Source: Mauremys mutica (lineage: Eukaryota > Chordata > Testudines > Geoemydidae). From it: a DNA stretch of 64,000 nt. The stretch is taken from contig NC_059072.1 in NCBI RefSeq assembly GCF_020497125.1, positions 304,934,781 through 304,998,780 on the forward strand, read 5' to 3'. The notes beneath the pieces are model-generated. The model ran no database searches. It was given only the letters and a program-made list of their open reading frames with translations, and was not told the DNA's origin. Made by a program: the position numbers and the translations under genes. Below, piece by piece: positions 33,192-44,842 of this stretch. Position 1 is the stretch's first letter; every line of letters starts with the position of its first letter.

Positions 33192-33316
33192 TAGGGTGAC
33201 CAGACAGCAAATGTGAAAAATCGGGACAGGGGGTGGGGGGGTAATAGGAGCCTAATTACGAAAAAGACCCCAAAATCAGGACCGTCCCTATAAAATCGAG
33301 ACATCTGGTCACTCTA
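33192..33316. mobile_element. Mariner-type MITE (125 bp)
   Basis: Left end TAGGGTGACCAGACAGC and right end ACATCTGGTCACTCTA are inverted, with TA at both limits. The centre holds a G-run near 33231-33241 and the word AAAGACCCCAAAATC. A very common MITE type in turtles and archosaurs. Confidence 0.88.
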
Positions 33317-36189
33317 GGACCTAGGAGCTATTGGTAGAGAGAATATGTCCCAGGAATAAGTGGTGTTGGGAGGAAATTTCATCACTATTTCTTTAAGGAC
33401 AGAGGACTAGGAGCCTGGCAGAGTTGGCAGGGCAAGGCTCACCTCTCACCCAGCCAACTGGGATGAACTTTAGGAGTGGGGACCAGTGTATATGCTGCCT
33501 TCTCCCACATAGTAGGAAAGATACCAGTAGAAGGTCTGTCTGCTGAACTCTCCTAGTTGGAGGGTGAAAGGACTAATTGAGGAAAAGGGCCAGCTGCCTC
33601 TATTTTGTGTCCTAGGACAGAATTAAAGACCCACCAAGGGGGAGGAACTGTTGAACCCTGGCCATAATGGAAGTCTTGGGACAAGAAACAAAATAATAAG
33701 GACAGAAGTTGAAAACCAGGGAACCAGACGTCGACACAACAAAGAACACTGGACATGGCCCACTGCTCCTCAAAGGTGTCTAAGGAGTCAGTGGACACCG
33801 CCCAGAAGAACTCTGCCTGGAGGCGTGATTGGACAAGGGACTGGCAATAGGCCTCACAGTGACAGCGCCCCCTTATCCTCACGGAGAAAAGCCCTAAGAG
33901 TGTATGTATGTACATGTGCAAAATTTTAGATATTTGAATTTGATAGTAACAAGTACTGAAACTTGGGGGGGGGGGAAGCCCCCCTGAAAGCATTGTCGTT
34001 AGAAGAGTTATTGACAATATTGACAGTTGTTTCAAGGGTTATGAGTAAACTATTATGTATTCATAGCGGACAAAAAATGTTTTCATTTAGATATGTTGTC
34101 ACTCTCCTATCAGAATTAAGTGTGTGTGTGTGTGTGTGTCAGCAATTTTAAACAGCATGTCTGCTTTCATAGCAGATTTCAAGCTTCTGGAAGACTGTGA
34201 TGTTGCTGAACATGCCATGTGGTAGAAGCACTGAAACATCATGGAGCTACTTCTAAAAGACTTCCATATAGAGTATCAAACACTGGTAATCTACTTCAGT
34301 AGGTACAGAAAGTAGCATAATTGTTCCATCTCAGGACTCTGATGTCAAAAACCTCCACAACCCACTCAGGCTTCATCCTCATAGTTTGAGATTACCAAAA
34401 CCTCTTAATACAACTGTTATTGAGTGGTTATTTGGAACCTTAAGTGTACATGTAAAGACATGGTCCTTGTTTGTCATTTAAATACTGATAAATTAAGATG
34501 ATTGATTCAAATATGAGGTGTGGAGGCATGATCAGTGAGGGGAGCAATGTAGGAAGCCTTAAAAAAATAGATGGGACATGATACTGTTCAAAGCATAAGC
34601 GGATTGCATGAGGCCCAAGAGCATGGCAGAGACAAACCACAAGAGAAGATGCATCTTCTCTCACTCTTCACACTCCTCTGTAAGAGGGAAAGAAGCAGAG
34701 ATGTAGGACAGAGAGTTGAAGAGTTTTGAATAAGTACTCACAGCTTTATTGTGTACCACTGAGGGCAGGTAATGTTATTTCTTGTTTTTACAAGGCCAGT
34801 GGAGGAAGTCTGGCGGCTCACGCTACCCTATTCCAGGAGTCCTCCTGCAGATGAGAAAGGGGAACAGACAGCCACTGAGAGAGGAAATGGTGTTGCAGTA
34901 ACTGTTGTCATCTGGAAAACCCCCAGGCTACTGTTTAGTTTAGGATCTGGGACAGGAGTCTGTAGTGCAGTATAGGGCGGGCCAGAGCTCTTCTCTCAAC
35001 CGACCAGGACAAATCCAGGAAAAGAGGGCAATATATAGTCACCTCTTTCCTCAAAGTTGGGAAGATGCTGCTAGGAAAAAGGACTGGATGTTCTTTTGGA
35101 CCAGGATTGTGAGACTGGGTGACTGTTTGGACTTTAACTATCTCTAGACTACACAGGAGAGTTTTAAAATTCCTACCCCATGAGGAACTCCTGCTAGAGG
35201 AAGGAATCCAGCAAAGGGCACTTCTGGTGTTTGCAGTTCATTTCAAAATTTGTTTAGTTGTCTTTGGCTGGCAATAACCATACAAGTACATTAATACATT
35301 TAGTGACTTTTTAGTCCAAGATTAGATTAAACTGATCTTTGAGATGCATTAGACTGTTCCATACTTTGAAAGAGTACAGCTAGCTCACTGCCAGGGCCCA
35401 ACTTTTAGCAGACTATATTAGTTGAATATTTATTTTTAAAATTGCTTGATTTCTGATATTCATTGGGCTGCTCCTTAACCACTAGTTGTCAACTCTTCTT
35501 TCACTGTGAATATAGAAATAGGTGCCAGCTAATTGTAAACATCTACTGACACTAAAAAACAAAAGGATTCTTATTGCCCTTTCTTCCAACACCAGTGTCC
35601 CCACTCTGGGGAGTGATAGCGGATATTGGCGCCTTGCAGATCATCTTCCTAGTGGAGACGTCAGTGATGCAGAGTCTGGCTATATTCTAAGTTTAACTTG
35701 CTTTATTTACAAGCATACACCAGTCCTGAAACACAGGTGGTATAACAGCATGCAGGCAATCCTTGCTTTCAGGCATTTCAACCCAATACCCATCCCCATG
35801 GAGCAATGCTGCCTCAAGAATTGACTAATCAGAGATCAAGGCAGAGAGCAACCGCACTGCTGCTTGCACAGTTTCTTCTACTCAGAATCTTATATAATCA
35901 AAAACTAATAAGCATTTCTTCAGAGACTAAAAACTTGCTCATACACTGAGAAAGAACTCTGAAGACTGACTATATGTAACAGAGCCACTTGATGATGGCT
36001 GCTATATGGCTGATGATGGCTGGATCTTTGTATGCCTTAGATGGATTGCTGTGTAGACACATCTGTTACAAAATCTTCAGCTAGTACTATATGGGATGGG
36101 TCCAGGTTTAGATGATTAATGCTGAAGCTCTTTCCCATATCTGAGTCTCACAGGCTGAATGAATTTATACCTTCTATCCTATCTCAGGC
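33317..36189. other. Intergenic sequence, no gene seen
   Basis: Mixed sequence with a G-run at 33965-33975 and a (TG)n run at 34121-34139. Short frames on both strands (for example 33553-34035 minus, 35522-35824 plus) lack domains, splice framework or CpG context. Confidence 0.5.
34121..34139. repeat. (TG)n microsatellite
   Basis: Nineteen bases of uninterrupted TG repeat. Confidence 0.95.
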
Positions 36190-36838
36190 AGATAGGCCCA
36201 GGGCCATCCCTAGTGGGGGTGCAGTGCCAGGGACATAGACACTGAGTTTCTAATCTGACAGATTCCTATTGCAGCTGTGCCACTGAGACTGAATTAACGA
36301 AAGAATGGTTGGAGCAGGGCAGCTGGCTCCGGTGGGTGGCCAAACTACTGAACTATAGTCTCTCTCTCTTCTCCTCCCCACCCAATGACTGTTCCACAGT
36401 GGCTAAATAGTCAAACTCTTTCCGCCCCTCTGCCAAAGAAGAGAGAATTGAACCTGTGTCTCCCACAGCCCAGGGGAGTGCTCTAACCACTTGGCTAACG
36501 GTTATAAGGTAGAGAATGGCACCACAGCCATCAGATTTTTGAATGGAACCCTATCTAGTAGGTGGTCTAGATTGGGCCCCACATTTGACTTAGGTGGCCA
36601 AATGCCTGTCTTCCATTGATTTGTGAATGCCTAGTGGAAAGCAGCAGTGTGCATGCCCAGAGGCATAAACACAGGCACACAGGGAACTTTTACCCTGAAA
36701 AACTTAGATGTCTAGTGAGTTTAGGCCCCTATATGGTTTGCTGCAATTTTTGTGGATCACAGTGGAGCTAAAACTGGGACTTAGGTGCCTGAGCCACATT
36801 TTAGGCCCCTAAGTACTTTTGTGACTCCCACCCAAACT
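36190..36838 (-). repeat. Dispersed repeat with tRNA-like module, inverted copy
   Basis: Reads as the reverse complement of the family at 18540-19417. On the minus strand a tRNA-like module lies at about 36500-36446: TAGCCAAGTGGTTAGAGCAC, then GGGAGACACAGGTTCAATTC. Shared words with the other copy include the inverse of AAGTCCCAGTTTTAG (36770-36785). Confidence 0.6.
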
Positions 36839-36909
36839 GCCCTAGGTGTGACAGCAATTACGACTGTAGCCCTAAAAACAAAAGTAATTGAAATGCATTT
36901 GGTCTCTTG

Positions 36910-37171
36910 GGGTATGTCTACACTGCAATTGAACAACCACAGTGGGCCCAAGTCAGCTAACTCGGGCTGCAGGGCTGTAGAACTGCAGTGTAGATGTTCA
37001 GGGTCAGGCTACAGCTCGAGTCCTGGAAACCACAAGGGGGAAGAGTCCCGGAGCTCAGGACCTATCCCGAGCTTGAATGTCTACACCGCAGTTTTACAGC
37101 CCAAGCCCTGTGAGCCCGAGTCAGATGACCCAGGCCATCCAGGAGTGTTTAATTTTTGTGTAGATGTACCC
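36910..37171. mobile_element. Harbinger-type MITE (262 bp)
   Basis: Starts GGGTATGTCTACACTGCAA and ends TTTGTGTAGATGTACCC, inverted ends of about 14 bp. TTG occurs on both sides (36907-36909 and 37172-37174), consistent with a 3-bp TSD. The body is palindromic (CAGTGTAGATGTTCAGG against CTTGAATGTCTACACCGC). Confidence 0.82.
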
Positions 37172-37369
37172 TTGGTGATTCTTCCTGTAACTAACACATT
37201 GGACCAAATTCTGCCATCCATTACTTATGCAATCTTGCTGTATTCAGGGGAGTTGTGCAGGTCTACCTGAGGGAAAAATATATAGCACCTTATAGCTTCT
37301 CCTTTTATTGAATCATTGAAATGTCATATCAGGGTAGCTGAAGGAATGTGGCAAGACAGCATTATCTAA

Positions 37370-37661
37370 GGCCTGGTCTACACTAGGGTGGGGGGTCAAA
37401 CTAAGGTACACGACTTCAGCTACGCGAATAGCGTAGCTGAAGTCGAACTACCGTAGTTCGAACTTCTTACCTGTCCAGACGCCGCGGGATCGAAGTCCGC
37501 GGCTCCCCCGTCGACTCTGCCACCGCCGTTCGCGGTGGTGGAGTTCCGGAGTCGATGGGAGCGCGTCCGGAGTTCGAACTATCACATCATTAGACGCGAT
37601 AGTTCGAACTCCGAGAAGTCGAATGCTACCCGTCGACCCGGCCGTAAGTATGGACGTACCC
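37370..37661. mobile_element. Harbinger MITE (292 bp)
   Basis: Starts GGCCTGGTCTACACTAGGG and ends AAGTATGGACGTACCC. TSDs are TAA at 37367-37369 and TAA at 37662-37664. It contains several nested palindromes (TAGCTGAAGTCGAACTACCG, TTCGCGGTGGTGGAG) and is unusually CpG-rich, which suggests a young copy. Confidence 0.93.
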
Positions 37662-37934
37662 TAAAACTCCAACAATGTTTACTGCTGTTGGAGCCCTAAC
37701 ACAGCAGCACTAGCTGTTCCTAGGGCTGGCTACAGGCAGCACCACCTACCAGAAAAACACTTTGTCAATTCCCACTTTTCCAGCCTCAAACTGTACCCAC
37801 CTGCACCTATCACTGGGGGACAGGATGCCAATTTACAATATAAATTAAGATCTGTGGATGAAAAATATTACATTGTTTTTCAGACAAACTGCTGAAAACA
37901 GTATTGCCTCTGGTGTTCTTGAGAGGTATTAAAG

Positions 37935-38260
37935 CAGGGATTGGCAACCTTTGGCACATCAGGGAAATCCGCTGGCAGGCCAGGACTATTTGTTTACCTA
38001 CAGTGTCCACAGCTTCGGCCAATTGCAGCTTCTACTGGCCATGGTTTGCCGTTCCAGGCCAATGGGGGCTACGGGAAGCCGTGCGTGCCAAGGAATGTGC
38101 TGGCCGCCGCTTCCCGCAGCCCCCATTGGCCTGGGATGGCAAACTGCAGCCAGTGGGCGCTGCGATCGGCTGAACCTGTGGACACTGCAGGTAAACAAAC
38201 CGTCCCGGCCTGCCAGTGGATTTCCCTGATAGGCCGCATGCCAAAGGTTGCCAATCCCTG
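37935..38260. mobile_element. hAT MITE (326 bp) with perfect 8-bp TSD
   Basis: Starts CAGGGATTGGCAACCTTTGG and ends CCAAAGGTTGCCAATCCCTG, a perfect 20-bp inverted terminus. TATTAAAG at 37927-37934 and 38261-38268 is a perfect 8-bp TSD. The body is two long arms around a GC-rich centre, so the six frames are open on both strands by symmetry. Same family as 53660-53982. Confidence 0.95.
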
Positions 38261-38268
38261 TATTAAAG

Positions 38269-38737
38269 CAACAATCTCTAACAATACTGGGGAAATACTT
38301 ACATAGTATTTAAGATAAGTAAGGATATTATTTGTAAGGTAAAAAATGAAGAACTCTGCACATACTTAAGTGATTTAATAGAGCGGAAGAATCAAAACTT
38401 CCCCACTCCTTTCTAGCAGTACTTGAATCGCATAGCATGTGGCAAGTTTTCCATAGATTCATTTTATGAATTACTAGAATTTCTACTCCATGGCTAAGTC
38501 CTTCAGTTCTTTAAAATTAATCACTTTCCTTACCACTAGAGCTCCTCACTCCTTGCATCTGATCATAGTAGGGGAGAAAGTTAAACATTTTTATATAGTT
38601 TAATTATTTGCTACACTTACAATAGCTACAATACAATAGCTTTGACAGTGCACTAATTGCTGAAAATGTTCTTCCTTGGGCTTCTTTGTTATTAAACTAG
38701 CATTTCCATAGGATATGGATCCTCACTTAACATGACA
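38269..38737. other. Intergenic sequence, no gene seen
   Basis: AT-rich; may include the unrecognised left part of the Harbinger element that follows. Confidence 0.4.
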
Positions 38738-38739
38738 AC

Positions 38740-39700
38740 TTTGTGGAGGAAAGATTGCTGTGGGACAGACTGGCAACCCATTCAAGGTCATTGGTAGCAT
38801 TCACAGAGCAGCTGGAGATGGGGGGACAATTCTTCTGGGCCTGAAAAATGAGCAATGACTGGTGGGATCTCACTGTAATACAGGTTTGTGATGACAAGCA
38901 GTGACTGAAGAATTTTCGGATACACCAAGGCCACATTCCTGGATCTGTAGTGCCAAGCTCACTCCAGCTTTCCAACACAGGGGCATCAGAATGATAGCTG
39001 CATTGACAGTGGAGAAGGGAGTGGCGATTGCACTGTGGAAACTTGGGAAATCATTTTGGAGTTGGGAAAATCCACTGTGGGAGCTATTTTCATGCAAGTG
39101 TGCAGGGTCATTAATCATCTGCTACGCAGGACTGTTACTCTGGGCAATGTGCAGGACATAGTGCAGCAATGGGGTTCCCAGACTGTGGTGGGGCAATAGA
39201 TGGCATACATATCCTTATTTTGGCACCAGCCCTCCTTGCCACAGAGTACAGGCTACTTTTCTATGGTTATGCAATGGTTAGTGGATCACTGAGGACACGT
39301 GACACTCGCATCTTTAGAGCACAGGATTGTTCAGAAAGCTACAAGCAGGGACTTGCTTTCCCAACTGGCAGATTGTGATTGGTGATGTTGAAATGACAAT
39401 AGTTATCCTGGGGGACTCAGCCTTCCCCTTGCTCCCCTGGCTCCTGGTGCTGTACACCGGTCACCTCCACAGCACCAAGGAAAGATTGAGCTACTGGTGA
39501 AGAATGACAGTTCAATGTGCTTTTGGTAGACTGAAGGGATGCTGGCGTTGTTGACTCACATCATTGGATCTCCGTGAAAAAAATATCCCTATGGTTCTAG
39601 CTGCCTGCTGCGTCCTGCATAATATCTGCGAAGCAGAAGGGGAAAAGTTGCTGCTGGGCTAGAGGGTGGAGGTGGAGCTGCTGTCTGCTGAGTGTCAAAA
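38740..39700 (+). pseudogene. HARBI1-like transposase remnant, more complete
   Basis: Across several frames the order of the DDE_Tnp_4 domain is readable: an N-terminal part with LTVEKGVAIALWKLG (about 39000), the first catalytic aspartate in FPDCGGAIDGIHILILAP (39172), GYAMVSGSL-like decay, and the second aspartate in RDTRIF (about 39300). Further on come MTIVILGDSAFPLLPW-like sequence and MTVQCAFGRLKGCW (39504), where the usual catalytic glutamate before CAFGRLK is a glutamine (CAA at 39513-39515). NIPMVLAACCVLHNICEAEG follows. Frameshifts and a TAG near 39660 end it. It differs from the 22.7-kb copy in keeping the third-acid region. Confidence 0.85.
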
Positions 39701-40143
39701 GCCAGACACAAGAGTTCACTGTGGAGCCATAGAGCTTAGGGAGGCTTTGAAGGAGCATTTTAATAGTGAGCCACAGTAATGTGGTCTGGTGGACTGTGCT
39801 TTACCTGGCCCTGCTGTTCTGGGGCCTGTTAGGAATTGTGTGGTGTTTGGTGTACATGTATGAATATAACACTGTGTTTGTCACTGATCCTGAGTTGTCA
39901 CACTGTACCATAACAAGTGGGTGCTTTCAGTACCGCTAAGGTTTTTGCAGCATATGGTATGAACTAATAAAGATGAATTATTTTCCAAATAATAGAATTT
40001 TATTGATTTTTTTTAAGTGCAAAGAAAAATCATTTCAATTAAAAGCAAATACATAAAAAACTTAATAAATTAATAGAACAGATCTTAAGATGGGGGGAGA
40101 ACATTCATATCCATTTTAACTACACATACATCAACTGTGGTTT

Positions 40144-41711
40144 TCACAGGTCAGTATTTATGGAACTGTGGTCTTCCTTACAGTCCCCTGGCATGCAGTG
40201 AGAGGGATAGAGAGGCAGCCACTGACGCCACACTGAAAATAGAGGGCAGTTGCAGGGAGGTGCTGCAATGGAGTTCTCCATAGACTGCAAAGGGAAGTGA
40301 CCCCTTGTTTGCTGAACCTGTAGGTCCAGTAGAGTCTGCAGCATCTGTGTTTGCTGCCACAGAAGCTCCAAGTCCTCTTGCATCTCCCTGTCCTTTTCCT
40401 GCTGGGACTTCCTCCTGTCTGCTCTTTCCTTCTCCAGACTATCTGCAATACTCACCCTCCAGGCACTCTGCTCTCAGTCCGATGTAGCACTGGCTTGCAG
40501 GATCTCAGGAGTCCTCTTCTTTCTTCCCCTTATCTGGCTCCGGCACTCTATGGGTGTGCCTCCATCAGACGGCAGCGGATGCAGATAACGCACACAGAGG
40601 TACCATTGTCAGTATAGTCACAGTGGAAAGTGAAAATGAAGAGTCAGAACTCCCTTCCCTTGTTCCCCTCAAGTTTTAAACCAGACATGCTTATTGACAC
40701 TTCCGCTTCAGAGTGCTTGTGCACGGGACCACTCACAGAACCAGCCACGGTGAGTGTGGTCTGCCAGAAGTGAGGGAAATGAGGCAGGAATTGCTTGGGT
40801 GTATAAAACTGAGTATATGGCAATGGCACTGAACACTGGCACCATTTTCCATAGGCGGTAGTGAACTCCTGAGGGTAATAAAGGCACAGAGAGCACAGCT
40901 GCTGCTGGAGTCCTGATGCTGCCGGTACCTGTATGCAGCTAGCCTGTTTACTGCAATGGTACCTGTTGAAGTTATCCCAAAGTGCTGTGGGAAAGTGTCC
41001 TACTGTGGAGGAAGAAATAAGGCTGCCATCTCTAGAAACCTTTAGGAGAGGATCACAGAATAGCTCCATGAAAGTTTCATTTAGATCTCTCAGGAAAATT
41101 CAATGGACATCCCTGTGAAGTACATAAACTACTCTGCATGCCCCCTCCCCTCTCCAGCCTAACTGTACAGAGGAATGAAAAAGCAGATAACTCTGCCTCT
41201 TGTACTAGAAGTAGCAGTACAATAAGTAAATTAATGAAAAATTGATAGCTGGGTCCTGTTAAGTTGGAGATGCCATCAATACATTATTATAATGGAGAAT
41301 ACATTTACATGCATACCTCAAGTTCCTTCCCCTGCATCAGTCCCACCTGTGCTTGACTTCCAGGACTGACTGGACTACAGTGGAGTCTCAAACAGGTCGT
41401 GGTTCATGGCATAGCTGGACCCCCTCCCCTAAGTTGCAAGTCCCTCATCTTCTTCCTCTCTCCTCCTCCTCGCTGTTCACAGCAGGAGTCTGTGACTTGG
41501 GTGCTGCAGAGGTATCCATGGTGGTTTGAGGGGTGGTGATGGTGTCTCTCCCAAATATGGCATGTGGCTCTTTATAAAACTGGGTCTGTGACTTGGCTTT
41601 GAGTTGACCGTTGGCCTTCCCGGCCTTGTGGTATGCCTGCCTAAGTTCCTTCGCTTTCATGCAGCACTGCTGCTGATCTCTGTTGCACCCTATCTTCTCA
41701 AAGATGTCCAC
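40144..41711 (-). pseudogene. Harbinger Myb/SANT-like partner gene remnant
   Basis: The 5' part at 41711-41445 (minus) shows the trihelix-type segment CCMKAKELRQAYHKAGKANG and the trailing SQTQFYKEPHAIFGRDTITT. The 3' part at 40455-40144 shows a charged coiled coil with DSLEKERADRRKSQQEKD and LELLWQQTQMLQTLLDLQVQ. The two blocks match in order those of the minus-strand gene of the 22.7-kb element. The sequence between them is probably former intron. Stops and shifts make it non-functional. Confidence 0.78.
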
Positions 41712-42181
41712 ATATGTCGCTGATCCACAGCTGTGCCTGCACAGCCTCTTATGCCCACAGGCCCAGGAGAACTAGGATCTGCTGTTTAGTCAAAGCCGGA
41801 ATGCATCTGGAGCATGCAGCTAGCATGGTCAGCTGGTCAGTTGCACACAACAAGGGAAAGCTATTAAGTGTGCTTACCAAGCTGGACAATCAGGAAAAGG
41901 CACTTCAAAAATTTGCAGGGCTTTAAGCTGGTGGAGAGCTTTCTGGTTTCTGGAATACCTGGGCAGTGGAATTGACAATTCTGGCATAGCGGTCAGTATC
42001 AGGCATTGTGGAACAGCTGCTGGAGGACTATTGGAATGGATATAAGTAACTCAGTGTCTACACTCATACTGAGTCGACCTTTGCACATCGATCATTGCTC
42101 AATGCTGACCTGGGAGGTGGTGGTGGTATTGCGTCGCTGTAACAGGGCACTTACACTGGTGGGAGACACATTTAAGTGTAG

Positions 42182-42197
42182 ACACACACACACACAC
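42182..42197. repeat. (CA)n microsatellite
   Basis: An ACAC run just inside the right terminus of the Harbinger element. Confidence 0.9.
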
Positions 42198-42555
42198 CCC
42201 TAGGTTGATGTAAGGCAGCTTACGTTGACCTAACTTGGTAGTGTAGACCAGGCCTCTGTGTTTCTTGGGTGTGATTGCACCACCCCAGCATAGTTTCAAA
42301 ACTAGCTGGAGGCCACTTCCACAGAGGTTGACCAAAAACTTAATATCTTGTGTTTTGAGAAAATGCTACAAACATTTGAAAGAAGTAATTAACAATTGTA
42401 ATGTTTAGTGTTTAGGCTGTCTTGTAGGCATCCTACAGCTGGACAATAACTAAGGGCTTATTTAGTCAGAAATCTATTAAGAAGTGATCAATAACTGATG
42501 GGAGATGATTGTCAATTATAAAACAATCTTCTGCCATCACCCCCAGATTCTACAG

Positions 42556-42929
42556 CAGAGGTGGCCAACCTGTGGCTCTGGAGCCATGCAGCTCTTCAAA
42601 AGTTAATATGTGGCTCCTTGTAATAGGCACCGACTCAGGGGCTGGAGCTACAGGCACCAACTTTCCAATGTGCCAGGGGATGCTCACTGCTCAATCCCTG
42701 GCTCTGCTGCAGGCTCTGCCCTCACTCCACCCCTTCCCGCCCCCTCCCCTGAGCCTACCATGCCCTTGTTCCTTCCCCTCCCCCCCCCGAGCCTCAAAAC
42801 AGCTGATCAGGAGGTGTGGGGAGATAGAGGGAAGGTGCTGATCGGGGCTGCTGAAGTATTACTGTAGATCTTTGGCAATGTACATTGCTAAATTCTCGCT
42901 CCTTCTCAGGCTCAGGTTGGCCACCCCTG
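42556..42929. mobile_element. hAT-type MITE (374 bp) with perfect 8-bp TSD
   Basis: Starts CAGAGGTGGCCAACCTGTGG and ends CAGGTTGGCCACCCCTG. The flanks TTCTACAG at 42548-42555 and 42930-42937 are identical. The body is C-rich around 42710-42790, producing spurious frames. Confidence 0.93.
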
Positions 42930-42937
42930 TTCTACAG

Positions 42938-43865
42938 CATTCATCTAGAATGAAACAAGCACATAACCAAGCTATACCTAGATGTCCCAAGATGGAACTG
43001 TGTTTGCTAGATCTTTAAGAATGCCTCACTGGAAACAAATGGGTTCCGAGTCTTTTTCCATTAAAGAGTTAAAACTATTTTGCTGTCTCTGTTGAAAATT
43101 AGCCAGAGATTAGCAATGACCAGACCTACATTTCCTGTTCTACCAGTAGTGTAGATTCTGAATTTGCATAAATGCAGAAGTCTCAGACAACAGAAGCAGT
43201 ATTATGAAAGAGCAAATATTAAACATTGTTTCCATGTGTTCTGGCAAAAGTCAATCAAACCTTGACTAGTATGCTTAGATACCCTGTATGTGTGCTTTAA
43301 ATTATAACTTTCAGGTCACCTTTGCCAAGTGCTTTAATACCAAAGCTTTGACACTGAACTTTGCAAAACATATGCAGATACAGTGTGTAAATAATATTCA
43401 TAATATGATGGACATGGCAAATCTCTGGAGCTCCTGGGGGTGAGGGAGGAATTGTAATGGGAAGCAGTCCACATTATACATAGTAGCAGTAATACAGAGA
43501 TGTCACTGTAGCTATTGGAGCGCTGTATTGTTAAGTTTGTGGAGAAGTGGAACGGAAGAAGAACACAGTCAGACCACCAAATCTCAACAGTCACAATGGC
43601 ATTTCTTGGAATTCTGGCAGGCAGTAATCCAGCAGAGAGAGGCTGTTCTTTTAGATGTCTAATAGACATCATGGCAGACTTGTGTCAGAAAATGCAAAGG
43701 TTGATTTTTAAAAAAAATGTAATTAGCCCATAATGAAGTACACTTATTAACACTTCCTTATGTATTACATGCAGATTGAATGATTATTCTTATTTAAAAC
43801 ACCAAGAAGCCATTCTAGTACTATATAATGCATTAATCCTTTTGAATTAGTACTTCATATGCTAG
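42938..43865. other. Intergenic sequence, no gene seen
   Basis: AT-rich; no supported exon on either strand. Confidence 0.45.
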
Positions 43866-44090
43866 ACACACAAGTTGGATGAGGTAATATCTTTCATTGG
43901 ACCAACTTCTGTTGGTGAGAGAGACAAGCTTTCAAGCTTAGAGAGGGCCCTGAAAGAGAGCTCTGTCTAAGTTCAAAGGACTGTTTCTCTCACCAACAGA
44001 AGTTGATCCAATAAAAGATATTACCTCACCCACCTTCTCCCTCTAATGTCCGGGGAGCAACACAGCTACCACAACACTGCATACTTCATA
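43866..44090. mobile_element. Penelope-like terminus of second family, inverted pair
   Basis: The left half GATGAGGTAATATCTTTCAT to GTTGGTGAGAGAGACAAGC is the reverse complement of the right half CTCTCACCAACAGAAGTTGA to AAGATATTACCTCACC. The centre at about 43935-43985 contains GAGAGCTCTGTC wording. The same end is seen in single form at 6880-6975. Confidence 0.72.
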
Positions 44091-44266
44091 CATTGCTATT
44101 TTACTTGTATTTAAATATATCTTTTTACTAATGCTTAATTAGTCTCATGTTAATGTGTGTTTTAATCTAAGTGCTTTGAGATTCCAAGTTTTAACAAATT
44201 AAATCACAAATATAACTATCAGGTAGTTGCTATAGATATTACAAGGGCTAAATCCTATCTAGCCTG

Positions 44267-44312
44267 ATTTTTCAGAGGTGCTAAGCACACTCAAATGCAA
44301 CCAAAGTCAATG
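44267..44312. repeat. Half copy of the GATTTTCAGAGG fold-back
   Basis: CTGATTTTTCAGAGGTGCTA followed by CAAAGTCAATGGGAG matches one arm of the family represented at 29641-29724. Confidence 0.5.
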
Positions 44313-44554
44313 GGAGAGACGAACGTAGAAGTATACTGTAGGAACTGCATATGCTTCGGAGAGGAAGGTTAGGGCACTAGCCTGGGACTTCAGAGTTGGG
44401 GTTAATTTCCCAGTTCTGCCACAGACTTCCTGTGTGACCTTGGCCAAGTCTCTTATTCGTAGTCCCTCATCTGTAAAATGGGGAACACTACCCACTCGCT
44501 GGGCTGTAGAATTGTTCAGATACTCTGGTAAAGGAGAACCACGTAAATACTTAA

Positions 44555-44839
44555 GGGTATGTCCACATTACCCACCAGATCGGCTGGCAGTGATCGATCC
44601 GGGGGTGTGTGTCAATTTATCACGTCTAGTCTAGATGCAATAAATTGACTCCCAAGTGCTCTCCCGTCAACTAGTGTACTCCACCCCCGCAAGAGGCACA
44701 GGCAGAGTCGATGGGGCAGTGGCAGCAGTTGAATCACTGCGCTGAAGACACCACGGTAAGTTGATCTAAGTACGTTGACTTCAGCTACGTTATTCACATA
44801 GCTGAAGTACACACACACACACACACACACACCGATAGG
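44555..44839. mobile_element. Harbinger-type MITE with (CA)n-altered right end
   Basis: Starts GGGTATGTCCACATTACCC after TAA (44552-44554). Internal words GTCGATGGGGCAGTGG and GACTTCAGCTACGTTATTC match the type at 37370. The expected right terminus is replaced by a CA run (about 44809-44831) and then CCGATAGG, followed by TAA (44840-44842), so the TSD may still be present. Confidence 0.65.
44809..44831. repeat. (CA)n microsatellite at MITE end
   Basis: An uninterrupted AC/CA run at the position where the MITE terminus would be. Confidence 0.9.
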
Positions 44840-44842
44840 TAA

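Larger units (their letters stand above)
38738..42254. mobile_element. Harbinger element with both gene remnants, left end not found
   Basis: The right end TGGTAGTGTAGACCAGGCC is the inverse of the GGCCTGGTCTACACTA terminus seen elsewhere in the window. A matching left terminus was not recognised, so the start given is the beginning of transposase similarity. The plan is again convergent: transposase remnant on + (38740-39700) and Myb-like remnant on - (41711 to 40144). A (CA)n run at 42182-42197 sits just inside the right end. Confidence 0.82.

Noticed and set aside
36785..37270. 161-codon + frame
   Set aside because: It spans the end of a dispersed repeat and a complete MITE; no domain is visible.
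37904..38306. Six overlapping frames of 66-121 codons
   Set aside because: They are produced by the symmetric arms of a hAT MITE and read nearly the same on both strands.
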